A stretch of 64,000 bases of DNA from Mesorhizobium sp. M2A.F.Ca.ET.046.03.2.1 (GCF_003952425.1 NZ_CP034449.1:5506001-5570000), one strand, 5' to 3'. Counted from the first letter of the stretch, positions 1 through 8,620 are shown. Notes: generated by a model not told the origin, from the sequence alone. Numbers and translations are program-made.

Positions 1-159
1 GACGGATCGCTGGTGGTGACGGCAAAATGCGAGGTGGAGGGCGAAGAGGGGCAGGCGCCGACCAAGTTCACCATCAAGCGCAGTGCGAAGAACGCGAAGA
101 AGCTGGTGGTGGCCGATGAAGAGGGCAATGTGATGGGCGAAGTCTCCCGGTGCAAATAA
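1..159 (+). CDS. 3' end of an unrecognised protein (partial)
   Basis: The window opens inside a gene. Frame 1 is open for 52 codons and ends with TAA at 157-159. The visible tail is hydrophilic and rich in Lys, Glu and Val, has two Cys (one near the window edge, one next to last), and has no membrane segment or motif that I recognise. It may be the end of a small secreted or structural protein, but this is not supported by more than composition. The downstream cupin gene is convergent. Confidence 0.55.
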   Translation, partial: DGSLVVTAKCEVEGEEGQAPTKFTIKRSAKNAKKLVVADEEGNVMGEVSRCK

Positions 160-182
160 CGACGAGAGGTTTTTCCTCCATC

Positions 183-587
183 TCAGGCAACCAGCCCATC
201 CAGTTCCGGCAGCAGAACGACGCTTTCCTGTTCGTTGGGATCGGTGCGGGCGATGACCGCCGAGGACGGCGCCCCGCTCAGATTGGCGGGCAGATGCGGC
301 ACGCCGGCCGGAATGTAGAAGAGATCGCCGGCCTTGACGACGATGTGGTGCTCGAGCCGGTCGCCGTACCAGGTGTGGACCTCGCCCGAAAGCACGTAAA
401 TGGCCGTCTCGTGGCTTTCATGCATATGCGCCTTGGCGCGGGCGCCGGGCGGCATGGTGAGAAGATGCATGCAGATGCCGGAGGAGCCGACGGTCTCGGC
501 GGCGATGCCGGCGAAATAGCTCAGCCCCTGCTTGCCCTGATAGGTGCTTTCGGGGCGAACGAGATGACAGGTGGGTTTAGGCGACAT
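183..587 (-). CDS. Small single-domain cupin protein
   Basis: A 134-residue protein that is essentially one cupin barrel. Cupin motif 1 is seen as AHMHESHE at about residues 54-61 (His-x-His-x4-Glu-like metal ligands) followed by a Gly turn; motif 2 is GDLFYIPAGVPH at about 87-98 with the last metal-ligand His. Such proteins bind a divalent metal and may be isomerases, dioxygenases or sugar/organic acid binders; the substrate cannot be read here. I chose the ATG at 587 because GGAGG lies 7 bases upstream; a TTG two codons earlier is less likely. It is divergent from the ABC importer genes, so it may share a control region with them, but no functional link is proven. Confidence 0.85.
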   Translation of the reverse strand: MSPKPTCHLVRPESTYQGKQGLSYFAGIAAETVGSSGICMHLLTMPPGARAKAHMHESHETAIYVLSGEVHTWYGDRLEHHIVVKAGDLFYIPAGVPHLPANLSGAPSSAVIARTDPNEQESVVLLPELDGLVA

Positions 588-706
588 CGGCAAGCCTCCG
601 GGCAGCGTCGATCGGGTGGGACAGGACGAGTGGAAAGCAACGCTATCATAAAATCAACCGGATTGCGGACGGCGCGGCAGCGGCTGCGAAAGGCAGGCTG
701 CAGCCA

Positions 707-1498
707 ATGAGCGAACAGCCGCCAGCCGTCGTTTCGGCAAGCAAGCTCGGCCTCACCTTCCAGACCAATGACGGTCCGGTGCAGGCGCTGTCCAATGTCG
801 ATCTGACCATTGGCAAGGGCGAGTTCGTTTCCTTCATCGGCCCGTCCGGTTGCGGCAAGACAACCTTGCTGCGCGTCATCGCCGATCTGGAAAGGGCGAC
901 ATCCGGAACGATCTCCGTCAACGGCATGACGCCTGAGCAGGCGCGCGAGAAGCGCGCCTACGGCTATGTCTTCCAGGCGGCGGCCCTGTTCCCGTGGCGC
1001 ACCATCGAGCGCAATGTGGGATTGCCGCTGGAGATCATCGGCCTCTCCCAAGCCGAGCAGGCGGAGCGCATCAAGCGTACGCTGGCGCTGGTCAATCTTT
1101 CTGGCTTCGAGAAGAAATATCCCTGGCAGCTTTCCGGCGGCATGCAGCAGCGCGCCTCGATCGCGCGCGCTCTCGCCTTCGACGCGGACCTTTTGTTGAT
1201 GGACGAGCCGTTCGGCGCGCTGGACGAGATCGTGCGCGATCATCTGAACGAGCAGCTTCTCGACCTCTGGGCGCGGACCAACAAGACGATCTGCTTCGTC
1301 ACCCATTCGATCCCCGAGGCGGTGTATCTGTCGACACGCATCGTGGTGATGTCGCCGCGGCCAGGCCGCGTCACCGACATCATCGAATCGACGCTGCCGA
1401 AGGAGCGGCCGCTCGACATCCGCGAGACGCCGGAATTCCTGGCGATCGCAGCGCGCGTGCGGGATGGGTTGAGGGCTGGGCACAGCTATGATGATTGA
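707..1498 (+). CDS. ABC importer ATPase, NitT/TauT (SsuB/TauB) type
   Basis: A 263-residue cytoplasmic ATPase that would power import with the two permeases and the binding protein downstream. Walker A GPSGCGKTT is at about residues 45-53, the signature LSGGMQQR in mid-protein, and Walker B LLLMDEPFGALDE follows, then the H-loop VTHSIPEAV. The sequence belongs to the nitrate/sulfonate/bicarbonate/taurine subgroup. The first permease gene does not follow directly: a 352-base gap with a large palindrome separates them, unusual inside an importer operon. The substrate is unknown; see the binding protein entry. Confidence 0.93.
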   Translation: MSEQPPAVVSASKLGLTFQTNDGPVQALSNVDLTIGKGEFVSFIGPSGCGKTTLLRVIADLERATSGTISVNGMTPEQAREKRAYGYVFQAAALFPWRTIERNVGLPLEIIGLSQAEQAERIKRTLALVNLSGFEKKYPWQLSGGMQQRASIARALAFDADLLLMDEPFGALDEIVRDHLNEQLLDLWARTNKTICFVTHSIPEAVYLSTRIVVMSPRPGRVTDIIESTLPKERPLDIRETPEFLAIAARVRDGLRAGHSYDD

Positions 1499-1534
1499 CG
1501 GGAGGGCGAATGAGTGCGGACGCCGCCGCCACGC

Positions 1535-1754
1535 CTTCGTCATCCTAGGGCGGAGCGACGCGAAGCGGAGCGCAGACCCTAGGATCCATGCCGTGACGTC
1601 GGCCGAAGGGTCCAAACGGTGCAGAATGGTCGCTAACCGCCGCAGAACGCAGGGAGTCTTATTCTGGACCGATGCGGAGCGTCGAAGTAACGGCATGGAT
1701 CCTAGGGTCTGCGCTGCGTCGCTTCGCTCCTTGCTCCGCCCTAGGATGACGAAG
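1535..1754. repeat. 220-bp imperfect inverted repeat (dispersed rhizobial-type palindrome)
   Basis: The left arm starts CTTCGTCATCCTAGGGCGG and the right arm ends with its exact complement; both arms carry CCTAGGATCCATGCCGT. Arms are about 65-70 bases, the right one about 9 bases longer, around a centre of about 80 bases. It lies between the ABC ATPase and the first permease gene and could form a long hairpin in the operon mRNA. The rest of the 1499-1850 gap holds no credible gene. A smaller palindrome (CCTCTCCCC / GGGGAGAGG) at 1814-1834 sits just before the permease ATG at 1851. Confidence 0.85.
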
Positions 1755-1850
1755 AGCGGGTGCGCCACGGCACCCCAGTTCAAGCTGCCCTGCCTTCGCT
1801 TCGCTCAGGCCACCCTCTCCCCGCAGGGGAGAGGAGAAGGGCGGCGCTAG

Positions 1851-2729
1851 ATGGATAGCTTCCGCTCGAAAATCATCCCCGTCACCACCATCCTCGCCGG
1901 CGTGGTGGTGCTCTGGTACGTCTTTGCCGTCATCCTCAACGCGCCGTTCCAGCGCGATCTCGATCAACGAGGCAATGAGACGCCCGGCACGGTCGAGTTC
2001 ATCGGCAAAACGCTGTCGCAGCCGAAGCCGACGCTGCCGGCGCCGCACCAGGTGGCGGTGAATTTCTTTGAGAACACTTTTCTGCGGTCCGTCACCTCGA
2101 ACCGCAGCCTCGTCTACAACGCCTGGGTGACATTGTCCTCGACGCTGCTCGGCTTCGCCTTCGGCACCGCGCTCGGCATCCTCATTGCCGTGGGCATCGT
2201 GCATGTGGCGACATTCGACCGCAGCCTGATGCCGTGGATCATCGCCTCGCAGACCATTCCGATCCTGGCGGTGGCGCCGATGATCATCGTGGTGCTGGCG
2301 GCGATCGGCATCACCGGACTGATCCCCAAGGCGCTGATCTCGACCTATCTGTCGTTCTTTCCGGTCGCGGTCGGCATGGTGAAAGGCCTGCGCTCGCCCG
2401 AGCTCATGCATCTCGATTTGATGCATACGTACAATGCCAGTGCGTCGCAGACCTTCTGGAAACTGCGCGTGCCGACCTCGGTGCCGTTCCTGTTCACCTC
2501 GATGAAGGTGGCGGTGGCGGCGAGCCTGGTCGGCGCCATCGTCGGCGAGTTGCCGACGGGCGCCGTCGCCGGCATCGGCGCCAAGCTGCTCGCGGGCGCC
2601 TATTACAGCCAGACCATCGATATCTGGTCGGCCCTGGTCGCAGGCTCCATCGTCGCGGCGCTGCTGGTGATGGTGGTCGGCATTGCCGGGCGCCTCGTCG
2701 ACCGCGCCATGGGCGGGAGGCCGGCATGA
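1851..2729 (+). CDS. ABC importer permease 1, NitT/TauT type
   Basis: A 292-residue inner-membrane protein of the BPD_transp_1 (SsuC/TauC) family. It has an N-terminal membrane segment, a short periplasmic stretch, then the usual cluster of membrane segments. The EAA-type coupling loop is seen near GLRSPELMHLDLMHTYNAS, followed by FWKLRVPTSVPFLF, which would contact the ATPase. It overlaps the next permease gene by 4 bases (ATGA at 2726-2729), so the two permeases are probably translated together and form a heterodimeric channel. The ATG at 1851 follows a palindromic stretch; GGAGAGGAGAAGG just upstream can serve as ribosome binding site. Confidence 0.9.
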   Translation: MDSFRSKIIPVTTILAGVVVLWYVFAVILNAPFQRDLDQRGNETPGTVEFIGKTLSQPKPTLPAPHQVAVNFFENTFLRSVTSNRSLVYNAWVTLSSTLLGFAFGTALGILIAVGIVHVATFDRSLMPWIIASQTIPILAVAPMIIVVLAAIGITGLIPKALISTYLSFFPVAVGMVKGLRSPELMHLDLMHTYNASASQTFWKLRVPTSVPFLFTSMKVAVAASLVGAIVGELPTGAVAGIGAKLLAGAYYSQTIDIWSALVAGSIVAALLVMVVGIAGRLVDRAMGGRPA

Positions 2730-3880
2730 CTTGGCTGAAGCCATCCTGGCAATCAGTGCTGGCAATCCTGCTTTGCCTCACCGCCTTTGCGCTTGGCGCG
2801 ATGACGAAGCCGGAGGCAGCCGCGCTGGCGGATCCGACCGCAACCGTTGCCTATCCCTATATGGGCGCAAAGGGGTTGATCATCGGGCTGCTGCTCCTTG
2901 CGGCGCTTGTCTCGATGGTCAAGCTCACCCCGATCTTTGAGGCGATCGTGTTGTTCGTCGGCGCCCATGCCGCAGCCTGGCTGCTGATCAAGGGCATAGC
3001 CGGTTTCGAGGGCACGGCGCTGGCGCCGTATTTCCTGCTGCTTGCCGCCGCCTGGCTGCTCGCCTGGCGTTGCGTTGCGCTGTTGTCTTCGTTGCGTCCC
3101 AACCAAAGCGTCGCGAGGAACGCCTTGCGCCTGATCATCCCGGCGATCTTCGGCGCGTGGATCCTGATTATCTGGGAAGCGGTGACGCGCGGCGCAGGCA
3201 TCCCCTTCATCCTGTTGCCGCCGCCAAGCGCCATCGGCGCACGCATCGCCAACTCGCTGCCGATCCTGGGCTCGGATGTGCGGCAGACGATCTTCAAGGC
3301 GGTGCTGATCGGTTATGTCGTTGGCAACCTCGCCGGCTTCGCCATCGCGATCCTCGCCGACCGCGTGCCGTTCCTAAGGCGCGGGCTGCTGCCGATCGGC
3401 AATATGGTCTCGGCGCTGCCGATCATCGGCGTGGCGCCGATCATGGTCATGTGGTTCGGCTTCGACTGGCCGTCTAAGGCCGCGGTCGTGATCATCATGA
3501 CCTTCTTCCCGATGCTGGTGAACACGGTCGCGGGGCTGGCCGCTTCCGGGCATATGGAGCGCGACCTGATGCGCACTTATGCTTCCGGCTATTGGCCGAC
3601 GCTGGTCAAGCTCAGGCTGCCGGCGGCAATGCCTTTCATCTTCAATGCGCTGAAGATCAACTCGACTCTGGCCCTGATCGGCGCCATCGTCGCGGAGTTC
3701 TTCGGCACGCCAGTGGTCGGCATGGGATTCCGCATCTCGACGGAAGTCGGGCGGATGAACATCGACATGGTGTGGGCCGAAATCGCAGTTGCAGCACTGG
3801 CGGGTTCGGTCTTTTATGGCGTGGTCGCTCTCATCGAGAGAGCCGTCACGTTTTGGCATCCCTCTGTCCGAGGTGGATAG
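2726..3880 (+). CDS. ABC importer permease 2, N-terminally extended
   Basis: A 384-residue inner-membrane permease. The last ~250 residues are a normal NitT/TauT permease with the coupling loop near MERDLMRTYASGYWPTLVKL. The first ~130 residues add several hydrophobic segments (for example around LAILLCLTAFALGAM and IIGLLLLAALVSMV) that the first permease lacks. The start is set by the ATGA overlap with the upstream gene; the open frame extends further upstream but that part is a shadow of permease 1. Extended second permeases paired with a plain one are found in some riboflavin- or pyrimidine-type importers of this family; I use this only as a hint. Confidence 0.9.
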   Translation: MTWLKPSWQSVLAILLCLTAFALGAMTKPEAAALADPTATVAYPYMGAKGLIIGLLLLAALVSMVKLTPIFEAIVLFVGAHAAAWLLIKGIAGFEGTALAPYFLLLAAAWLLAWRCVALLSSLRPNQSVARNALRLIIPAIFGAWILIIWEAVTRGAGIPFILLPPPSAIGARIANSLPILGSDVRQTIFKAVLIGYVVGNLAGFAIAILADRVPFLRRGLLPIGNMVSALPIIGVAPIMVMWFGFDWPSKAAVVIIMTFFPMLVNTVAGLAASGHMERDLMRTYASGYWPTLVKLRLPAAMPFIFNALKINSTLALIGAIVAEFFGTPVVGMGFRISTEVGRMNIDMVWAEIAVAALAGSVFYGVVALIERAVTFWHPSVRGG

Positions 3881-3919
3881 GGGCGGTGGGTTTGGGCACT
3901 AACTTCAGAGGGTAAAAAC

Positions 3920-4891
3920 ATGAAAAGACTGCTGATTTCCGCTTTGGCCGGCGCCATGTCGCTGGCCGCCTTCCAGGCGATGGCCGCCGACAAGGTTACA
4001 CTGCAATTGAAATGGGTCACGCAGGCCCAGTTCGCCGGCTATTATGTCGCCAAGGCCAAGGGCTTCTATGACGCCGAAGGCCTCGACGTCGACATCAAGC
4101 CGGGCGGCCCGGATATCGCGCCCGAGCAGGTGATCGCCGGCGGCGGCGCTGATGTCATCGTCGACTGGATGGGCGGCGCGCTCGCCGCCCGCGACAAGGG
4201 CGTGGGGCTCGTCAACATCGCCCAGCCCTTCAAGAAGGCCGGCATGGAACTGGTCTGCCCCAAGGCCGGACCGATCAAGACGGAAGCCGACTTCAAGGGC
4301 CACACCCTCGGCGTCTGGTTCTTCGGCAACGAATATCCCTTCTACGCCTGGATGAACAAGATCGGTCTCAAGACAGATGGCGGCCCGGACGGCGTCACCG
4401 TGCTCAAGCAGAGCTTTGACGTGCAGCCGCTGATCCAGAAGCAGGCCGACTGCATCTCGGTCATGACCTACAACGAATACGGCCAGGTGCTGGATGCCGG
4501 CTACAAGCCGGAAGACCTGATCGTCTTCAACTACTCGGCCATGGGCAACGACCTGTTGGAAGACGGGCTCTACACGCTCGAGGACAAGCTCAAGGATCCG
4601 GCCTTCGAGGACAAGATGGTGCGCTTCGTGCGCGCCTCGATGAAGGGTTGGAAATACGCCACCGAGAACACCGACGAGGCGGCGGAAATCGTCGTCGACG
4701 CCGGCGGCCAGGACGAGAACCACCAGAAGTTCATGATGAAGGAAGTGGCCAAGTTGGTCTACAACGCCGACGGCAAGCTGATCCCGGCCGCTTACGAGCG
4801 CACCGCCAAGGCGCTGCTCGACCAGAAGATCATCAGCAAGGAGGCAAGCGGCGCTTACACGACCGCGATCACCGATAAGGCGATCAAGTAA
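3920..4891 (+). CDS. ABC importer substrate-binding protein, NMT1/THI5-like
   Basis: A 323-residue periplasmic protein. Residues 1-22 form a signal peptide ending in QAMA before ADKV. The mature start KVTLQLKWVTQAQFAGYYVA is typical of the NMT1/THI5-like (PF09084) group, which binds thiamine precursors, riboflavin or other small heterocycles; GVWFFGNEYPFYAWM lies in the ligand-cleft region. It is the fourth gene of the importer set, 39 bases after permease 2, and is followed by a clear intrinsic terminator. The ligand cannot be decided from sequence alone: candidates are a pyrimidine or thiamine precursor, or a flavin. Confidence 0.88.
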   Translation: MKRLLISALAGAMSLAAFQAMAADKVTLQLKWVTQAQFAGYYVAKAKGFYDAEGLDVDIKPGGPDIAPEQVIAGGGADVIVDWMGGALAARDKGVGLVNIAQPFKKAGMELVCPKAGPIKTEADFKGHTLGVWFFGNEYPFYAWMNKIGLKTDGGPDGVTVLKQSFDVQPLIQKQADCISVMTYNEYGQVLDAGYKPEDLIVFNYSAMGNDLLEDGLYTLEDKLKDPAFEDKMVRFVRASMKGWKYATENTDEAAEIVVDAGGQDENHQKFMMKEVAKLVYNADGKLIPAAYERTAKALLDQKIISKEASGAYTTAITDKAIK

Positions 4892-4916
4892 GCTCCGCGC
4901 TCAACGCGGAAGGTGG

Positions 4917-4942
4917 AAAGGGGCGGGCGACCGCCCCTTTTT
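4917..4942 (+). terminator. Intrinsic terminator of the ABC importer operon
   Basis: A perfect 10-bp stem AAAGGGGCGG / CCGCCCCTTT with a GCGA tetraloop, followed by further T residues, lies 25 bases after the stop codon of the binding protein. Confidence 0.9.
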
Positions 4943-5055
4943 CGTGTTGCGGTAAAATAATCGTGTGCCGGGATACATCCGGCGACCCAACCGTTGATTG
5001 GCGCATCCGCACGTCGGGGAGCCGTGGAGGATGCTGCAATCAACGGAGGTTCTTC

Positions 5056-5493
5056 ATGCGCATCCTATCCGTGCCGATGCTTTCGGCCTTGGCCGTCTCG
5101 ACCGCCTTCCTTCTCGCATCGCCGGCCATGGCCGAGACGATGAAGTTCAAGGCGACGCTCGATGGCGGCCAGCAGAGCCCGCCAGTCACCACCAAGGGCA
5201 AGGGGACCGCCACACTGACCTTTGACACGACAAGCAAGAAGCTCAGCTGGAACGTCAAATATTCCGGCCTCAGCGGGCCTGCCGTGGCTGCCCACATCCA
5301 CGGTCCGGCGGACATGGGCGCGAACGCGGACCCGGTCATCCCGTTCAAGAAGCTGAAGAGCCCAATCAAGGGATCGGCGACGCTGACGGACGCACAGGCG
5401 GCCGATCTCGAGGCCGGCAAATATTATGTCAACGTCCACACCGCCAAGAACAAGGACGGCGAGATCCGCGGCCAGATCGAGAAGGCGATGTAG
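5056..5493 (+). CDS. Secreted CHRD-domain protein
   Basis: A 145-residue exported protein. Residues 1-26 are a signal peptide ending in SPAMA before ETMKF. The rest is one CHRD domain, the domain first described in chordin: FKATLDGGQQ at the start, the conserved AAHIHGPA in the middle and YYVNVHTAKNKDGEIRGQI at the end. Bacterial CHRD proteins have no established biochemical role. The ATG at 5056 is chosen because GGAGG is at 5045-5049 and the signal peptide starts there. It is a single gene between the importer terminator and a palindromic repeat. Confidence 0.92.
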   Translation: MRILSVPMLSALAVSTAFLLASPAMAETMKFKATLDGGQQSPPVTTKGKGTATLTFDTTSKKLSWNVKYSGLSGPAVAAHIHGPADMGANADPVIPFKKLKSPIKGSATLTDAQAADLEAGKYYVNVHTAKNKDGEIRGQIEKAM

Positions 5494-5532
5494 CACGGCG
5501 AATTGCATTGGCCTTTGAAGGCTGGCGGGACA

Positions 5533-5690
5533 GCGCCCCCCTCTGTCCTGCCGGCCATCTCCCCCACAAGGGGGAGATCAGATGTCACGCCGGCTTTCGC
5601 CAATCACCAGCGTTTCAAAAGGGCGGGGCGATGGAACTGCTAATCTCCCCCCTTGTGGGGGAGATGGCCGGCAGGCCAGAGGGGGGCGCG
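5533..5690. repeat. 158-bp inverted repeat with CCGGCCATCTCCCCCACAAG arms
   Basis: The left arm reads CGCCCCCCTCTGTCCTGCC then GGCCATCTCCCCCACAAGG; the right arm is nearly its exact complement, ending GGCCGGCAGGCCAGAGGGGG. Each arm contains its own mini-palindrome CCCCCACAAGGGGG. It sits between the CHRD gene and the convergent TPP-enzyme gene, where it may act as a two-way transcription stop. Repeats of this look are common in rhizobial genomes (recalled, not checked). Confidence 0.85.
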
Positions 5691-5719
5691 AAGGATCGCT
5701 GCCTATACCTTGCAGGCAC

Positions 5720-7369
5720 TCAGCTCTTGTTGCGGATCTGCGTCAGCGTGCGGGTCGGAGTGATCGCTTCGGGATCGAGCTTGATCTCGACGATCGCCGG
5801 CTTGCCGCTGGCCAGCGCGCGTTCGAAGGCCGGCGCGAAGTCGGCGGTCTTTTCCACCGTCTCGCCATGGCCGCCATAGGCGCGGGCGAGCGCCGCGAAA
5901 TTCGGGTTCTTGAGTTCGGTGGCGACGACGCGGCTCGGATATTCCCGCTCCTGATGCATGCGGATCGTGCCGTAAATGCCGTTGTTGACGACGATGACGA
6001 TGATCGGAAGGTCGTACTGAACAGCGGTCGCGAACTCCTGGCCGTTCATCAGGAAGCAGCCGTCGCCGGCGAAGGCTATCACGGTGCGATCCGGGAACAG
6101 TGACTTGGCGGCGACGGCCGCGGGCGTGCCGTAGCCCATCGAGCCGGAAGTAGGCGCCGCCTGCGTGCCGAAGCGGCGGGTGCGGTAGAAGCGATGCACC
6201 CAGGTGGCGTAGTTGCCGGCGCCGTTGGTGAGGATGGCGTCTTCCGGCAGGACCTTTCCAAGATGCTCAATAATCGGGCCCATCTGCACGGCGCCTGGGC
6301 CGGTCTGAGGGGGCGTCGACCATTCGAGATACGCGGCATGCGCCTTTTCCACCTCGGCCGCCCAGGAAGGACTAGCGGCGGGCTTGCATTTGGCGAAGGC
6401 CTCGACGAAAGCGGCGGGCGAGGCATTGATCGCAATCGTCGGCCGGTAGACGCGGCCGAGCTCGCCGGCGTCGGCATGGACATGCACCAGCGCCTGGTCG
6501 GGGTAGGGGCTTTTCAACAGCGTGTAGTCGGAAGACGGCATCTCGCCCAGGCGGCCGCCGATCAAAAGCACGACGTCGGCCTGCTTGATCCGCTCCGCGA
6601 GCTTGGGATTTATGCCGATGCCGACATCGCCGGCGTAATTCGGATGGAGATGGTCGAACAGCATCTGACGGCGGAATGAGCAGCCGACCGGCAGCGACCA
6701 CGTCTCGGCGATCACGCGCATCTGCGCCACGGCTTCCTCGTTCCAGCGCGTGCCGCCGAGGATGACGAAGGGACGCTTGGCGTTGGCGAGCAGCATTTGC
6801 GCCGCATCGAGCTCGGCTTCGCCGGGACGCGTCTCGACCGGCGTGTGCGGAAGGGCTGCCGGAGCCTCGACCTCGCTGGTCAGCATGTCCTCGGGCAGCG
6901 AGATGACCACAGGGCCGGGGCGTCCTGACGTCGCGACCGAGAAAGCGCGGGTGACGAATTCGGGAATGCGCGCGGCATCGTCGATCTCGACCACCCATTT
7001 GGCGATGTCGCCGAAGAAACGCTTGTAGTCGACCTCCTGGAAGGCCTCGCGTTCCTTGGCGTGGCTGGCGACCTGGCCGATAAACAGGATCATGGGCACC
7101 GAATCCTGCATGGCGATATGGACGCCGGCCGAGGCGTTGGTGGCGCCTGGGCCGCGGGTGACGAAGCAGATGCCGGGCTTGCCGGTCAACCGTCCCTGGC
7201 AGTCGGCCATCATCGCGGCACCGCCCTCCTGGCGGCAGACGATGGTGCGGATCGAGGAGTCATGCAGGGCGTCGAGCACTGCGAGATAGGATTCGCCCGG
7301 AACGCAGAAGATGCGGTCGGTGCCGTTCGCCTCGAGCGCCTCGACGATCAGTTGTCCGCCGGTCTTCAT
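5720..7369 (-). CDS. Thiamine-diphosphate enzyme, acetolactate synthase-like
   Basis: A 549-residue cytoplasmic enzyme with the three-domain layout of the ALS/POX family: N-terminal PYR domain with the catalytic Glu in RQEGGAAMMADCQGR, a middle domain, and a C-terminal ThDP-binding domain with the Mg/ThDP motif beginning GDGCFLMN and closing with NNGIYGTI. REAFQEVD matches the FQE segment of acetolactate synthases. It lacks a small-subunit gene nearby, so biosynthetic acetolactate synthase is less likely than a catabolic lyase or decarboxylase. The ATG overlaps the stop of the upstream CoA-transferase gene by 4 bases, so the two are translationally coupled. Pairing resembles oxalyl-CoA decarboxylase/formyl-CoA transferase, but the motifs look more ALS-like. 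Confidence 0.88.
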   Translation of the reverse strand: MKTGGQLIVEALEANGTDRIFCVPGESYLAVLDALHDSSIRTIVCRQEGGAAMMADCQGRLTGKPGICFVTRGPGATNASAGVHIAMQDSVPMILFIGQVASHAKEREAFQEVDYKRFFGDIAKWVVEIDDAARIPEFVTRAFSVATSGRPGPVVISLPEDMLTSEVEAPAALPHTPVETRPGEAELDAAQMLLANAKRPFVILGGTRWNEEAVAQMRVIAETWSLPVGCSFRRQMLFDHLHPNYAGDVGIGINPKLAERIKQADVVLLIGGRLGEMPSSDYTLLKSPYPDQALVHVHADAGELGRVYRPTIAINASPAAFVEAFAKCKPAASPSWAAEVEKAHAAYLEWSTPPQTGPGAVQMGPIIEHLGKVLPEDAILTNGAGNYATWVHRFYRTRRFGTQAAPTSGSMGYGTPAAVAAKSLFPDRTVIAFAGDGCFLMNGQEFATAVQYDLPIIVIVVNNGIYGTIRMHQEREYPSRVVATELKNPNFAALARAYGGHGETVEKTADFAPAFERALASGKPAIVEIKLDPEAITPTRTLTQIRNKS

Positions 7370-8538
7370 TTTGCTTTCTCCAATTCGGCAAGGATTTCCG
7401 CGGTGTGCTCGCCAAGGCGCGGCGAGGAGCGCTCATAGACGAGCGGTGTGCCCGACATCACCATCGGCGCGCGCACCGAGGGCAGGCGGTTGCCATGGCC
7501 GTCGTCAAGGTCGAGCCGCATCCCGCGCGCGATGGTCTGCGGGTCGGCGAACATCTGGCCGATCGTGTTGATCGGGCTCGCCGGCACTCCGGCGGCCTCC
7601 AGCTTCGCCAGCAGCGAATCGCGGTCGAATGTAGCCAGCCTCTCGATAATCGTCTCACGCAACCTTGCGCGGTTGGCGACCCGCGCGGGGTTGGTGGCGA
7701 AATCCGGATTAGCGGGCAGATCGGCGAGACCGACCACGGCGCAGAACTTGCCGAACTGGCCGTCATTGCCGACAGCCAGGATAATGTGGCCATCCTTCAC
7801 CGGCAGCACTTCATAGGGCGCGATGTTCATATGCGCATTGCCCATCTGCACCGGCGACTTGCCGGAGACCAGATAGTTGAGGTTCTGGTTGCCGAGCGCC
7901 GAGATCTGGCTGTCATAAAGAGCCATGTCGATGTGCTGGCCCTCGCCGGTCCTTTCGGCATGGCGAAGTGCGGCCTGGATGGCGATCACCGAATAGAGGC
8001 CGGTAAAGAGGTCGGAGATGGCGACGCCGGCCTTCTGCGGCTCGCGGCCCGGCTCGCCGGTAATCGACATCATGCCGGCCATGGCCTGGATGATGAAATC
8101 GTAGCCGGCGCGGGGCGCATAGGGACCGTCCTGGCCGAAGCCGGTGATCGAGCAATAGACGAGGCGCGGATTGATCGCCTTCAGGCTTTCATAATCGAGG
8201 CCGTATTTCTTGAGGCCGCCGAGCTTGAAGTTCTCGATCAGCACATCGACGGTGGCGACCAGCTTGCGCAGCGTCTCGGCGCCTTCGGGCTGGGAGAAAT
8301 CGATGGCGATTGAACGCTTGCCGCGATTGCAGGAGTGGTAATAAGCGGCCGAGAGGTTCTCGCCGTCATGGCTCATGACGAAGGGCGGGCCCCATTTGCG
8401 GGTATCGTCGCCGCCGTCCGGGCTCTCGACCTTGATGACGTCGGCGCCGAGGTCGGCCAGCAATTGGCCGGCCCAGGGGCCGGCCAGGATGCGGGCAAGT
8501 TCGATAACGCGGATGCCTTTCAGCGGGGGTTCGGCCAT
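7366..8538 (-). CDS. CaiB/BaiF family CoA-transferase (class III)
   Basis: A 390-residue enzyme that would move CoA between two carboxylic acids through enzyme-bound anhydrides. The start LKGIRVIELARILAGPWAGQ, the NFKLGGLKKYGLDYE block and ISDLFTGLY, with the probable catalytic Asp, are typical of this family. It is the first gene of a two-gene unit with the TPP enzyme (ATGA overlap at 7366-7369), so a CoA-thioester is likely made here and then cleaved, or the reverse. The donor and acceptor acids cannot be named. No transporter or regulator gene is attached. Confidence 0.9.
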   Translation of the reverse strand: MAEPPLKGIRVIELARILAGPWAGQLLADLGADVIKVESPDGGDDTRKWGPPFVMSHDGENLSAAYYHSCNRGKRSIAIDFSQPEGAETLRKLVATVDVLIENFKLGGLKKYGLDYESLKAINPRLVYCSITGFGQDGPYAPRAGYDFIIQAMAGMMSITGEPGREPQKAGVAISDLFTGLYSVIAIQAALRHAERTGEGQHIDMALYDSQISALGNQNLNYLVSGKSPVQMGNAHMNIAPYEVLPVKDGHIILAVGNDGQFGKFCAVVGLADLPANPDFATNPARVANRARLRETIIERLATFDRDSLLAKLEAAGVPASPINTIGQMFADPQTIARGMRLDLDDGHGNRLPSVRAPMVMSGTPLVYERSSPRLGEHTAEILAELEKAK

Positions 8539-8620
8539 GGATCACCGTGTTCTAACGAAAGGCAGCCTCTAGCAACCCGCACCGGTCGTGTCACGACCCC
8601 ATGCAGTAGGCCAAGCCGGA

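Noticed and set aside
594..706. TPP or other riboswitch before the importer genes
   Set aside because: No CTGAGA-type or other conserved aptamer core is visible in the 113 bases.
1488..1850. A 120-codon frame after the ABC ATPase
   Set aside because: It runs straight through the long inverted repeat, so the sequence is explained by the palindrome and not by coding selection.
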